Shown here: positions 43,424 through 51,926 of the stretch, piece by piece
Position numbering within the stretch: position 1 is the stretch's first letter
Layout of the letters: every line of letters starts with the position of its first letter
Source: Chthonomonadales bacterium
Lineage (GTDB): Bacteria > Armatimonadota > Chthonomonadetes > Chthonomonadales > CAJBBX01
Assembly: GCA_013360745.1 (NCBI GenBank)
Contig: JABWBA010000015.1
Coordinates: 1-51,926 of the forward strand
Direction of reading: 5' to 3'
DNA length: 51,926 nt
Notes under the pieces: model-generated
Databases searched by the model: none
Told to the model about the DNA's origin: nothing
The model's input: the letters and a program-made list of their open reading frames with translations, nothing else
Made by a program: the position numbers and the translations under genes

Positions 43424-44508
43424 ACCTCGAACCGACGCCCCAGCCGATCACCCTCTCCTATAAACCGGACCTCGAGGAGGCGACCCGGCGATGGCTGGCC
43501 TTCTGGGAGCATGATCTCATCGACCGCCCGCCGTGCGTCGTTCGCGCTCCGCTGGACGAGGCCGCGCCCAGCGTCGCATGGCCCCCCTACATGGCCGAAG
43601 CCCACGGCGACATGGAGGCCACCGCCCGGCAGATCGTCGAGGCCTCTGCCTCGATCTGGTACGGCGGCGAGGCCATACCTGCCCATACTCCGAGCTTCGG
43701 TCCCGATATGATGGCGGCCTGGTTCGGCGCACCGCTGGTCTTTCAGGAGTACGGCACCAGCTGGGCCGAGACGTGCGTCGACGACTGGGACGAGGCCCTG
43801 CCCCTCGCGGTCGACCCGGAGAACTACTGGTGGCAGCGGATGCTCCGCTTCTGCCGGGTCCTCTCCGACGCCGCACGGGGCAAGATGCTCGTGGCCCATC
43901 TCGACCTCCACAGCAACTGCGACACCCTGCTCGCCCTGCGCAACGGCGATCGACTCTGCCTGGACCTGATCGACCGACCCGAGATCATTGACCGGGCCAT
44001 GGCCGACGTCCGATCCCAGTATGTCCCGATCTATCAGGCGCTCTACGATGCGGGTCGGATGGGCGAAACGGGGACCACCGGCTGGGTCCATGCCTACCAT
44101 CCCGTCCGCACCAACACGATCCAGTGCGACTTCGCCGCACTCATCGGCCCCCGCCAGTTCCGCCGCTGGGCCATGCCGGCCCTCGAGGAGGAAGCGGCCT
44201 TCCTCGGCCACTGCGTCTACCACCTCGACGGACCCGAGTGCCTGGTCCACCTGCCCGATATCTGCAGCATCCCTGGCCTCGACTGCATCCAGTGGACCAC
44301 CGGTGCGCGGAACAAGCCCTTCATCGAATGGATGGATCTCCTGAAGGACATTCAGGGCCGGGGCGTCGCCGTCTGGATCCCGTGCTCGCTCGAGGAGATC
44401 CCCCTGTACCACAGGGAACTGCGCCCCGAGCTGGTCTACTACGACACCTGGGCGCGGACCCGCGCCGAAGGCGAGGCGGCGCTCCAATGGCTGAAGGAGA
44501 ACACCTAA
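43411..44508 (+). CDS. Uroporphyrinogen decarboxylase-like (URO-D superfamily) protein
   Basis: 365 residues of the UroD fold. Members outside haem synthesis include corrinoid methyltransferases and many sugar-cluster proteins of unknown role. Visible features include YGGEAIPAHTPSFGPD, MLVAHLDLHSNCDTLLAL, CVYHLDGPECLVHLPD and IPGLDCIQWTTGARN. No haem genes are near, and the gene overlaps GH127 by 13 bp and precedes a Gfo/Idh gene. A role in sugar or methyl-group metabolism is thus more likely than tetrapyrrole synthesis. The His/Cys-rich segments could bind zinc, as in methyltransferase relatives. Confidence 0.8.
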   Translation: MFGMNLEPTPQPITLSYKPDLEEATRRWLAFWEHDLIDRPPCVVRAPLDEAAPSVAWPPYMAEAHGDMEATARQIVEASASIWYGGEAIPAHTPSFGPDMMAAWFGAPLVFQEYGTSWAETCVDDWDEALPLAVDPENYWWQRMLRFCRVLSDAARGKMLVAHLDLHSNCDTLLALRNGDRLCLDLIDRPEIIDRAMADVRSQYVPIYQALYDAGRMGETGTTGWVHAYHPVRTNTIQCDFAALIGPRQFRRWAMPALEEEAAFLGHCVYHLDGPECLVHLPDICSIPGLDCIQWTTGARNKPFIEWMDLLKDIQGRGVAVWIPCSLEEIPLYHRELRPELVYYDTWARTRAEGEAALQWLKENT

Positions 44509-44596
44509 CAAGGTAGGATACCGGTGTGGACAAGGGCGGACGGCCCGCGAGGACGGGACCGTCGGCCGGGCAACGCAACAGGAGAGATGCAAGCAT

Positions 44597-45742
44597 ATGG
44601 CTATCGATAAAGTACGTATTGGAGTGATCGGGGTTGGCGGTATGGGTTCGGGGCATTGCGCCCGAATGCACGAAGTCGCCGAGGCGCAGCTGACCTGCGT
44701 CTGCGACACCGACCCGGAGGCCGCGCGAGCCGCCTCGGAGAAGTACAAGGTTCCGGCCTACGCCCGCGCCGGCGACCTGCTCCGGAGCCGCCTCGTCGAC
44801 GCGGTCATCATTGCCACCCCCCACTACTTCCATCCGCCCATCGCCATCGAAGCCTTCAAACGGCGCATCCACGTCCTGTCTGAGAAGCCCATCGGCGTAA
44901 CGGTCTCCGCAGCCGACCGGATGATCGCGGCCGCCGAAGCGTCGGGGTGCGTGTTCAGCGTTATGTATCAGATGCGGGCCAGCGGACATGCGCAGCTCGC
45001 CCGTCGGATCATCGCCGAAGGCAAGATCGGGGAGATCTACCGCACCTCCATGGTCGTCGGCTGGTACCGAAGCCAGGCCTACTACAACTCGGGCGGCTGG
45101 CGCGCCACCTGGACCGGCGAGGGGGGCGGCGTGCTGATCAATCAGGCGCCCCACTTCCTCGACCTGTACGCGTGGCTCGGCGGGATGCCCGTCCGGCTCC
45201 GGGGCGAGACCCGCACTCGTCTGCACGATATCGAAGTCGAGGACGAGGCCTTCGCCACTCTCGAGTACGCCAACGGCGCCCACGGCTACCTCTACGCCAG
45301 CACCACCGAATCGCCCGGCTACGAGCAGATCGAGATCTGCGGCGACCTCGGCAAGGTGCTGCTGCAGGGCTCCTCGATCCGCGTGTGGGTCAACAAACAG
45401 CCGGTGAGCGAGCACGCCCGCAATGCCTCCGAGATGTGGGGCAGTCCCGGGTCGGAGGAGATCGCCGTCGCCGTCCCGGAGGGTTCCGGCAGCCATCAGG
45501 AGATCACCCGCAACTTCTGCAAGGCCATCATCAAAGGCGAACCCCTCATCGCCCCAGGGGCCGAAGGGCTCTGGGCCGTCGAGCTCATCAACGGGCTGAT
45601 CCTCTCCAGCAAGACGGGGAAAGAGGTGAGCCTGCCCGTCGATCGAGTTCGATACGATCGACTCCTCGCAAGGCTCAAGCGGAGCTCTCGCGAAAAGACC
45701 GTCGTCACGGGCGTCCGGGAGACGGACCCGCAGCATCAATAA
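44597..45742 (+). CDS. Gfo/Idh/MocA family oxidoreductase
   Basis: 381 residues. The nucleotide-binding segment IGVIGVGGMGSGHCARM, the lysine motif LSEKPIGVT and the conserved histidine in INQAPHFLDLYAWL are all present. A CAGGAGAGATG site lies before the ATG. It would oxidise or reduce a sugar or polyol with NAD(P). It follows the UroD-like gene by 88 bp and precedes a zinc alcohol dehydrogenase by 33 bp, so two oxidoreductases probably act in sequence on the product of the GH127 enzyme. It is only distantly similar to the Gfo/Idh gene at 15.7-16.8 kb. Confidence 0.9.
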   Translation: MAIDKVRIGVIGVGGMGSGHCARMHEVAEAQLTCVCDTDPEAARAASEKYKVPAYARAGDLLRSRLVDAVIIATPHYFHPPIAIEAFKRRIHVLSEKPIGVTVSAADRMIAAAEASGCVFSVMYQMRASGHAQLARRIIAEGKIGEIYRTSMVVGWYRSQAYYNSGGWRATWTGEGGGVLINQAPHFLDLYAWLGGMPVRLRGETRTRLHDIEVEDEAFATLEYANGAHGYLYASTTESPGYEQIEICGDLGKVLLQGSSIRVWVNKQPVSEHARNASEMWGSPGSEEIAVAVPEGSGSHQEITRNFCKAIIKGEPLIAPGAEGLWAVELINGLILSSKTGKEVSLPVDRVRYDRLLARLKRSSREKTVVTGVRETDPQHQ

Positions 45743-45775
45743 ACGGGGATCCGAGGTCGCAGAGAGGCCATCGTC

Positions 45776-46807
45776 ATGCTCGCCGCCGTGCTGCACGGAG
45801 TCGATCAGCTCGTCCTGGAAGAAGTCCCGACGCCCCGGCCGGGGCCGGGCGAAGCCGTGGTCCGGATCCGCGCCTGCGGCATCTGCCAGACCGACTATAA
45901 GGCCATCCGGGGCATCCGCACCAACGTCGCCTTCCCGATCATCCCGGGCCACGAGCCGGCGGGCGTCGTCGCAGCCGTCGGCGCAGGCGTGCGGCATGTT
46001 CGGGAGGGCGACGCTGTCATCGTCCAGCCGAGCGGCTTCTGCGGATCATGCGACGTCTGCCGCACCGGCAACACCCACTATTGCGCCCGGGCCTACGTCA
46101 CCGGCGGCGACGGCCCCGACGACGTCCGGCACGGCAGCTTCGCCGAATATCTCCTGACCGGCGCGGAAACCCTCTACCCCAAGCCTCCCGGGTTGAACTT
46201 CGACGCCGCCTGCCAGACCGAACCTCTGAGCGGCGCGTGGAAGGGGGTGATCCGAAACTCCGAGATGCGCCTCGGCGACGACGTCGTGATCATCGGGGCC
46301 GGCGGCATCGGCCTCTACTGCCTGATGGTCGCCCGGGCGGCCGGCGCCGGGCGGCTCATCGCCGTCGATATCAGCGACTACGCCCTCACGACGGCTCTCC
46401 GCCTGGGGGCCACCCATGCCATCAACCCCCGCTCCGGCGATGTCCGCGATGCCGTCTACGATATCCTGCCCGACGGTCCCGACCTGGTCGTCGAGGCGGC
46501 GGGGCCGATCGAAGCCGTCCAGACCATGGTCCGGCTCCTCCGGCGCGGCACCCGATGGAACGTCTTCGGCATCACCACCCACGAGACGTTCGCCCTCGAT
46601 GGCGGGCTCGTCCATTTCCTCGAAGCGCGCATGGACTCCAGTTTCGGAACCAACCCCGAGGCCATGGTCCACGCCATCCGGCTCATGGAACGCGCGCTCA
46701 TCGATCCCGAACAGGCCATCACCCACCGCTTCCCCCTCACCGAGATCCACGCCGCCATGGACCTCATGGGCAGCCCCGAGCGCAACAAGATCATCATCCA
46801 ACCCTGA
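45776..46807 (+). CDS. Zinc-dependent alcohol/polyol dehydrogenase (MDR family)
   Basis: 343 residues. The catalytic zinc ligands are C37 (GICQTD) and H59-E60 (GHEP). The structural zinc site is complete with C89, C92, C95 and C103 (GFCGSCDVC...HYC). The nucleotide fold has IIGAGGIGLYC. The family includes sorbitol, threonine and galactitol dehydrogenases. It is the last gene of the GH127 run, and array 4 begins 53 bp later. NAD(H) use and a polyol substrate are inferred. Confidence 0.9.
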   Translation: MLAAVLHGVDQLVLEEVPTPRPGPGEAVVRIRACGICQTDYKAIRGIRTNVAFPIIPGHEPAGVVAAVGAGVRHVREGDAVIVQPSGFCGSCDVCRTGNTHYCARAYVTGGDGPDDVRHGSFAEYLLTGAETLYPKPPGLNFDAACQTEPLSGAWKGVIRNSEMRLGDDVVIIGAGGIGLYCLMVARAAGAGRLIAVDISDYALTTALRLGATHAINPRSGDVRDAVYDILPDGPDLVVEAAGPIEAVQTMVRLLRRGTRWNVFGITTHETFALDGGLVHFLEARMDSSFGTNPEAMVHAIRLMERALIDPEQAITHRFPLTEIHAAMDLMGSPERNKIIIQP

Positions 46808-46860
46808 CCCCAGCGGCCCCCATCGGGCAGGCCGCACACTGCACAGGACCGCACGGTCCG

Positions 46861-47208
46861 GTACGGGCCCCTTGCCCCTTGCCCCTTGCCTCTTGCCCCT
46901 CGCCTCTCAGCTCTCAGCTCTTGGCTTCGACAGGCTCAGCCACCGGGGCTTCGACAGGCTCAGCCACCGGGGCTTCGACAGGCTCAGCCACCGGGCCGGT
47001 ACGGGCAATTCATGAATTGCCCCTACAACGACGGGCCTCTTGGCTCTTGCCTCTTGCCTCTCAGCTTTCAGCTCTCAGCCACCGGGGCTTCGACAAGCTC
47101 AGCCACCGGGCTGGTACGGGCAATTCATGAATTGCCCCTACGACGACGGGCCCCTTGCCCCTTGCCTCTCAGCTCTCAGCCCTCAGCCCTAAGCTCTCAG
47201 CCACCGCG
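46861..47208 (-). repeat. Repeat array 4 (inverted relative to arrays 1-3)
   Basis: The order is the reverse complement of arrays 1-3: CCTCTTGCC and CTCAGCT heptamers, then CTTCGACAGGCTCAGCCACC blocks, three of them in tandem at about 46924-46995. The palindromes at 47003 and 47118 read GGGCAATTCATGAATTGCCC, a double change that keeps perfect pairing. The array ends 78 bp before the fucosidase start, and the fucosidase frame stays open back through its last part. Confidence 0.9.
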
Positions 47209-47286
47209 GCAGGGAATCCCGCATCAACGCCGAACAGTAGAGCATCGAGGGGCTTCGGCTCCGTATCCTTCAGGAGTAGCTCCGCC

Positions 47287-48573
47287 ATGGACGTCCGCCA
47301 GACCGCCGGCGACACCAGCTGGTTCGTGCACGACCGTTTCGGCATGTTCATCCACTGGGGCCTCTACGCCCTTGCGGCCCGCCACGAGTGGGTGAAGCAT
47401 CACGAAAAGATGACCGACGCGCAGTACGACCGTTATCTCCGCCATTTCGACCCCGACCTCTACGACCCCGTCGCCTGGGCCGATGCCGCTGCCGGCGCCG
47501 GCATGAAGTACTTCGTCGTCACCACCAAGCACCACGAAGGCTTCTGCCTGTGGGACACCCGCGCAGGCGAGTACAAGAGCGTCAACACCCCCTGCCGACG
47601 GGACCTCCTCCATCCCATGGTCGACGCCTTTCGCGCCCGCGATCTCCGGGTGGGGTTCTATCACTCCCTCATCGACTGGCATCATGAGGACTTCATCATC
47701 GACGATATGCACGCCCTCCGCGACCATCCTGGGCGGGCCGCCATGAACGAAGGCCGCGATCAGCGCCGCTATGCCGAGTACCTCCGCGCCCAGGTGCGGG
47801 AGCTCCTGACGGAGTTCGGTCGCGTCGATATCATGTGGTTCGACTTCAGCTACCCCAGCCGCGAAGGCTTCGTCGGCAAGGGCCGGGAGGACTGGCAGAG
47901 CGAAACGCTCTATCAGATGGTCCGGGAGCTGCAGCCCCATATCATCCTCGACGACCGGCTCGACCTCCCCGACGGCTGGGACATCAAAACCCCCGAGCAG
48001 TACCAGCCGCGGGAATGGCTCACGGTGGGCGGCCAACGGGTCGTGTGGGAGGCGTGCCAGACCTTCTCCGGCTCGTGGGGCTACCATCGGGACGAAGCCT
48101 CCTGGAAGAGCGTCGATCAGCTCGTGCAGATGCTCATCGACACCGTGAGCAAGGGCGGCAACCTGCTGCTCAACGTCGGCCCCACGGGGCGGGGCGAGTT
48201 CGACGCCCGTGCGCTGGACCGCCTCGCCGGCATCGGCGCATGGATGAAGCGCCACGGCCGCTCCATCTACGGATGCACCCAGGCCCCCGACGACTTCGCC
48301 GCGCCCAGCGACTGCCGGCTAACCTACAACCCGACCACCCGCCGCCTGTACGTCCATCTCTTCGCCTGGCCCTTCCAGCACCTCCACCTCGACGGCTTCG
48401 CCGGCCGGGTTGAGTACGCCCAGCTCCTCAACGACGCCTCCGAAGTCCTGATGAAAGGCCCTGAGGACTGGCAGAATGCGCCGACCACGCCCGAGAAAAG
48501 GACCCTGACGCTGACCCTCCCCGTCCGAAAGCCCGACGTCAGCGTGCCCGTGGTGGAGCTCTTCCTGAAGTAG
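47287..48573 (+). CDS. GH29 alpha-L-fucosidase
   Basis: 428 residues. RFGMFIHWGLYAL, TTKHHEGFCLWDT and VNTPCRRDLLHPMVDAF are GH29 hallmarks, and the nucleophile is D186 in DIMWFDFSYP. A C-terminal beta domain ends the chain. There is no signal peptide, so it probably acts in the cytoplasm on imported oligosaccharides. The ATG at 47287 follows CAGGAG at ten bases. In-frame starts further upstream would add repeat-derived heptapeptides from array 4 and are rejected. It stands alone between arrays 4 and 5. Confidence 0.9.
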   Translation: MDVRQTAGDTSWFVHDRFGMFIHWGLYALAARHEWVKHHEKMTDAQYDRYLRHFDPDLYDPVAWADAAAGAGMKYFVVTTKHHEGFCLWDTRAGEYKSVNTPCRRDLLHPMVDAFRARDLRVGFYHSLIDWHHEDFIIDDMHALRDHPGRAAMNEGRDQRRYAEYLRAQVRELLTEFGRVDIMWFDFSYPSREGFVGKGREDWQSETLYQMVRELQPHIILDDRLDLPDGWDIKTPEQYQPREWLTVGGQRVVWEACQTFSGSWGYHRDEASWKSVDQLVQMLIDTVSKGGNLLLNVGPTGRGEFDARALDRLAGIGAWMKRHGRSIYGCTQAPDDFAAPSDCRLTYNPTTRRLYVHLFAWPFQHLHLDGFAGRVEYAQLLNDASEVLMKGPEDWQNAPTTPEKRTLTLTLPVRKPDVSVPVVELFLK

Positions 48574-48581
48574 CGCTGCGC

Positions 48582-48911
48582 CGTCGTAGGGGCCGTTCAA
48601 GAATGACCCCTACGACGACGGGCATCTTGGCTCGTGGCTTCGACAGGCTCAGCCACCGGGGCTTCGACAGGCTCAGCCACCGATCCGGTACGGGCGATTC
48701 ATGAATTGCCCCTACAACGACGGGCCCCTTGCCTCTTGCCTCTCAGCTCTCAGCTCTCAGCTCTCAGCCACCGGGGCTTCGACAGGCTCAGCCACCGGGC
48801 TGGTACGGGCGATTCATGAATTGCCCCTTGCCTCTTGCCTCTCAGCTCTCAGCTCTCAGCTCTCAGCTCTCAGCTCTCAGCTCTCAGCTCTCAGCCCTCA
48901 GCCCTCAGCCC
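48582..48911 (-). repeat. Repeat array 5 (inverted orientation)
   Basis: It begins nine bases after the fucosidase stop with a degenerate palindrome (about 48585-48612). Two CTTCGACAGGCTCAGCCACC blocks and palindromes at 48692 and 48807 follow, both GGGCGATTCATGAATTGCCC, in which one pair becomes G-T. A long run of CTCAGCT heptamers ends directly at the stop of the thioredoxin gene. No gene lies inside. Confidence 0.9.
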
Positions 48912-48914
48912 CTG

Positions 48915-49457
48915 CTAACCGGCTTCCTTCAGGAGAATGTCGACCGCCTCCTCGATCTCATGCTCCCGGGACGGGTCGAACCCGCTGCGGGACCAGCGGA
49001 TCCTACCCTTCTTGTCGACGAGGAACGTGGTCGGTATCCCCGTATTGGGGGGGAGCCACTCGCCGACGCTCTCGGGAGGATCGGCCATCCCGACCGTATA
49101 GGTAACGCCCATCCCCCGGACGTACTCGGGTATGGCCCGGCCGTCATCATGCTCGAGCGCGACTCCGATCACCTCGAACCCCTGATCCTTGCGTCGCTTA
49201 TACAGCGCTTCAACGCTCGGCGTCGACATCGCGCACGGGCCGCACCAGGTGGCCCAGAACTTCACAAGGACGACTTTGCCCTTCTGATCGGCAAGCGATA
49301 CGGACTTCCCTTCGGGGGTCGTGATGCGCATCATCGGAGCAGGCCCCTCGGGGCGGATGTGCTGACTGTCCGGCATGGATGGAGGGGGTGAAAAGAAGAG
49401 AACAAACAGAACGAAGGCGCCAAGCAGGGCGCCGATGATGATCAAAGGGTTCTTCAT
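48915..49457 (-). CDS. TlpA/ResA-like thioredoxin-fold protein, membrane-anchored
   Basis: 180 residues from the ATG at 49457, which has GGAGG eight bases upstream. An N-terminal helix (IIIGALLGAFVLFVLFF) anchors it, with the thioredoxin domain outside. The redox motif is WCGPC (C72 and C75) in KFWATWCGPC, and the cis-proline appears in GIPTTFLVDKKG. It probably reduces disulfides or apocytochromes in the periplasm, which would suit c-type cytochromes such as the gene at 315-2681. It diverges from alaS, and its 3' end abuts array 5. Confidence 0.9.
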   Translation of the reverse strand: MKNPLIIIGALLGAFVLFVLFFSPPPSMPDSQHIRPEGPAPMMRITTPEGKSVSLADQKGKVVLVKFWATWCGPCAMSTPSVEALYKRRKDQGFEVIGVALEHDDGRAIPEYVRGMGVTYTVGMADPPESVGEWLPPNTGIPTTFLVDKKGRIRWSRSGFDPSREHEIEEAVDILLKEAG

Positions 49458-49565
49458 CTCGCGTACCTCCACGTCGATCCGGGCAGGTCAGACGGCCGAC
49501 TCCATGCGCAGTCTACCCGCCGATCCGCCCGGACCGCACCGATGGGACGGTCCTCCGGCGAATGC

Positions 49566-49571
49566 TATAAT
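49566..49571 (+). promoter_or_regulatory. -10 element of alaS
   Basis: A perfect TATAAT ends 19 bases before the chosen ATG, with GCAGGAG in between. No clear -35 is seen 16-18 bases upstream. The implied leader is only about a dozen bases long. Confidence 0.45.
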
Positions 49572-49590
49572 GCCGCAGGAGCCACCATAC

Positions 49591-51926
49591 ATGCGATCAG
49601 CGGAACTGCGCGACAGATATGTGTCGTTCTTCGAGGAAAAGGAACACCTGCATCTCGCCAGCGCGCCGATCATCCCCATAGACGCCCTCGGCAACGAAGA
49701 TCGTTCCACTCTCTTCACGAGCGCGGGCATGCAGCAGTTCAAGCCCTACTTCACGGGCGAGGCCACCCCGCCGAATCGGCGGATCACGACAGTGCAGAAA
49801 TGCGTCCGGACGGGCGACATCGATAGCGTTGGCGACCTCTCGCACTGCACCTTCTTCGAGATGCTGGGCAACTTCAGCTTCGGCGACTATTTCAAGGCGG
49901 AGGTCATCCCCTGGACCTGGGAGTTCCTGACTGACCGCCTCGGGCTGGATCCGGATCGGCTGTGCGTCACGGTCTACCTCGACGACGACGAAGCCTTCGA
50001 GATCTGGCGCCGGTCGGTCGGGCTGCCCGAGGAGCGGATCCACCGGCTCGGCGGCGACAAGAACTACTGGCCCGCCAACGCCGTTACGGACGGCCCCAAC
50101 GGCCCGTGCGGCCCCTGCACGGAGATCTTCTACCGGACGGCGCCCGAGGAACACATGACCCGCGATCCAGGGCTGACTCCGACGGAGCGGTTCGTCGTCG
50201 ACGACGGGGCCGGGCGATGGCTGGAGCTCTGGAACAACGTCTTCACCCAGTTCAACCGCACGGAGGATGTGCCGGGCGAGCCCCGTCTGGATCCCCTGCC
50301 GGCGAAGAACAACGATACGGGCGCGGGGCTGGAGCGAATCGTCTGCGTGCTGCAGGGAGTCGGCAGCGTCTTCGAGAGCGACCTCTTCGAACCGGCCATC
50401 CGACGGATCGAGGCGATCAGCGGCCATAAGTACGGCGGGACGATGGATCCGCGCGATTTCGCGTTCCGGGTGGTGGCTGAGCACACGCGGACCATGGCCT
50501 TCTGCATCGCGGACGGAGTCCTGCCGCTCAACGAAGGCCGGGGCTACGTCCTTCGGAGAATCATGCGGCGGGCCATCCGCTTCGGCAAGACGGCGCTCGG
50601 GCTCGGCGAGCCGTTTCTCCATGAGGTCGCGCCGGCCATCATCGAGACGATGGGCGGGGCCTACCCGGAACTGCAGGAGCGCCGCGCCCACATCCTCGCC
50701 ACCGCGCGCGGCGAGGAGGAGCGGTTCCGCCGAACCCTGGATCAGGGCGTCCAGCGGTTCTACGACATGGCCGCCCGAGTTGGCCAGGCGGGCGCGGCCC
50801 GGGTCCTCCCCGGCGACGAGGCCTTCATGCTGCACGACACCTACGGCTTCCCGCTGGAGCTCACCGAGGAGCTGGCGATCGAAGCGGGCATGAGCGTAGA
50901 TCGGGAAGGGTTCGCCCGGGCCATGGAAGCCCAGCGGCGCCTCTCGCAGGAGACATCGGGGATCGATCGGGACGTCTTCACGAGCATCGGCGAAGCCCTC
51001 GGGGAGATCCAGCGGAGCGGTCTGACGACGGTCTTCGGCGGCTATGATCGGCTGGAGGCCGAAGGGGTCAGGGTCCATGCGATCGTCGTCGACGGTCAAC
51101 TTGTCGACCGGGTCGGACCGGGCCGCCAGGCGGAGATTCTGCTGGACCAGACGCCGTTCTATGCCGAATCGGGAGGTCAGGTAGGGGATACGGGCTGGCT
51201 CACCGACGATCGGGGGCTCGATGTCGTCGTGGAGGATACGATCCAGGCCGCAGGCGTACGGCTGCATCGCGCCGTGGTGCGTTCCGGCGAGATCCGTGTG
51301 GGGGCGGCGGTTACGGCCGTTGTCGACGGCGCCCGTCGGATGGCGATCCGGCGGAACCACACCGCCACGCACCTGCTGCACGCGGCGCTCCGCCGCACTC
51401 TGGGCGAGCACGTCCATCAGAAAGGCTCGCTCGTCGCGCCCGGCCGCCTCCGCTTCGACTTTACGCATACACAGCCCGTGACGCGCGAGGAGCTCCTTCA
51501 GGTGGAGGACGCGGTGAACGGCTCGATTCTGGCGGACCTCGCCGTGGTCGTCGAAGCCGATGTGCCGCTGGACGAGGCCCGTCGGCGCGGCGCGATGGCC
51601 CTGTTCGGAGAGAAGTACGGGAGCACGGTGCGGGTCGTCGAAGTTCCGGGCGTCAGCGCCGAGCTGTGCGGCGGATGCCATCTGGAGCGAACCTCGCAGA
51701 TCGGCCAGTTCAAGGTGACATCCGAGACCGGCGTCGCGGCAGGCGTGCGGCGCATCGAAGCCGTTACCGGTCAGGGCGCATGGGAGCACGTCAAGGAGCT
51801 GGAGGCCCGGCTGCGGGAGGCGGCCATCGCCCTCGGTGCGCCGGAGAAGCAGCTCGTCGCGGCGGCCCAGCGAGCAGCGGCCCAGCGGGCGGAGCTGGAG
51901 AAGCAGCTGCAGGCCGCGAGGCGGAG
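49591..51926 (+). CDS. alaS: Alanyl-tRNA synthetase (3' end off the window)
   Basis: 778 codons are visible and the gene runs past the right edge; the family is about 870-900 residues. It charges tRNA-Ala in the cytoplasm. The class II core is intact: FTSAGMQQFKPYFTG, QKCVRTGDIDSVG, FFEMLGNFSFGDYFK and the GYVLRRIMRRAIRFG segment. The editing domain has its zinc ligands in NHTATH (H590, H594) and CGGCH (C693, H697). The start at 49591 is supported by CAGGAG nine bases upstream and a TATAAT; an in-frame ATG at 49570 overlaps that TATAAT. The end begins a coiled region before the C-Ala domain. Confidence 0.97.
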   Translation, partial: MRSAELRDRYVSFFEEKEHLHLASAPIIPIDALGNEDRSTLFTSAGMQQFKPYFTGEATPPNRRITTVQKCVRTGDIDSVGDLSHCTFFEMLGNFSFGDYFKAEVIPWTWEFLTDRLGLDPDRLCVTVYLDDDEAFEIWRRSVGLPEERIHRLGGDKNYWPANAVTDGPNGPCGPCTEIFYRTAPEEHMTRDPGLTPTERFVVDDGAGRWLELWNNVFTQFNRTEDVPGEPRLDPLPAKNNDTGAGLERIVCVLQGVGSVFESDLFEPAIRRIEAISGHKYGGTMDPRDFAFRVVAEHTRTMAFCIADGVLPLNEGRGYVLRRIMRRAIRFGKTALGLGEPFLHEVAPAIIETMGGAYPELQERRAHILATARGEEERFRRTLDQGVQRFYDMAARVGQAGAARVLPGDEAFMLHDTYGFPLELTEELAIEAGMSVDREGFARAMEAQRRLSQETSGIDRDVFTSIGEALGEIQRSGLTTVFGGYDRLEAEGVRVHAIVVDGQLVDRVGPGRQAEILLDQTPFYAESGGQVGDTGWLTDDRGLDVVVEDTIQAAGVRLHRAVVRSGEIRVGAAVTAVVDGARRMAIRRNHTATHLLHAALRRTLGEHVHQKGSLVAPGRLRFDFTHTQPVTREELLQVEDAVNGSILADLAVVVEADVPLDEARRRGAMALFGEKYGSTVRVVEVPGVSAELCGGCHLERTSQIGQFKVTSETGVAAGVRRIEAVTGQGAWEHVKELEARLREAAIALGAPEKQLVAAAQRAAAQRAELEKQLQAARR

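Noticed and set aside
49597-51789. 730-residue minus-strand open frame
   Set aside because: Antisense to alaS, which is unmistakable.

Overview
This is a GC-rich (roughly 60-65%) bacterial chromosome segment, probably from an uncultured diderm polysaccharide degrader. A GT9 heptosyltransferase-like gene, secreted lipoproteins, PQQ-type beta-propellers, a HzsA-like dihaem protein and many unusual glycoside hydrolases would fit Armatimonadota, Hydrogenedentota, Planctomycetota or a related phylum. I cannot fix the phylum from sequence reading alone. There are no rRNA or tRNA genes that I can see. The only clear housekeeping genes are dapF and the 5' part of alaS, which runs off the right edge.

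Layout. 0-3.8 kb: a truncated antisense secreted-protein gene, a c-type haem beta-propeller protein lacking its export signal, and a secreted TolB/CsgG-like protein. 4.0-21.1 kb: an Abi_C protein, then a carbohydrate block with a GH28-like beta-helix, a GH-A cellulase-like enzyme, dapF coupled to two tandem MalF-type permeases, a GH99-like enzyme, a GH50-like enzyme, a beta-propeller/M23 fusion, a Gfo/Idh dehydrogenase, a PQQ-repeat lipoprotein, a GT9 enzyme and a glycosidase-like lipoprotein.

21.1-34.3 kb is an accessory island, partly of lower GC, built of defence-type genes and gene remnants separated by repeat arrays. It holds a short structured RNA candidate with its own promoter and terminator beside a DUF3800 gene, a truncated deoxyribosyltransferase-like gene, an HNH nuclease, and a small protein with a strong promoter. 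It also holds a three-gene operon (Mrr_N-type DNA binder, adenylate cyclase-STAND-TPR sensor, secreted protein), the C-terminal stub of a type IIG methyltransferase, a GNAT enzyme, and a two-gene module of a one-helix membrane protein plus a 1002-residue STAND NTPase. A DUF433 gene with signs of 3' end duplication closes the island.

34.3-49.5 kb returns to metabolism: a methyltransferase, a CocE/NonD hydrolase, a GH38 alpha-mannosidase overlapping a D-amino-acid-transaminase-like gene, a plus-strand run of GH127, UroD-like, Gfo/Idh and zinc alcohol dehydrogenase genes, a GH29 fucosidase, and a TlpA-like thioredoxin. The glycosidases, oxidoreductases and permeases look like parts of plant or microbial glycan use.

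The most distinctive feature is a family of five repeat arrays near 21.4, 24.4, 29.0, 47.0 and 48.7 kb. Each combines two heptamer microsatellites (GAGAGCT and GGCAAGA), a 20-bp palindrome (GGGCGATTCATGAATCGCCC and variants) and a GGTGGCTGAGCCTGTCGAAG block. Substitutions in the palindromes preserve base pairing. The arrays sit only between genes and flank most of the accessory island.
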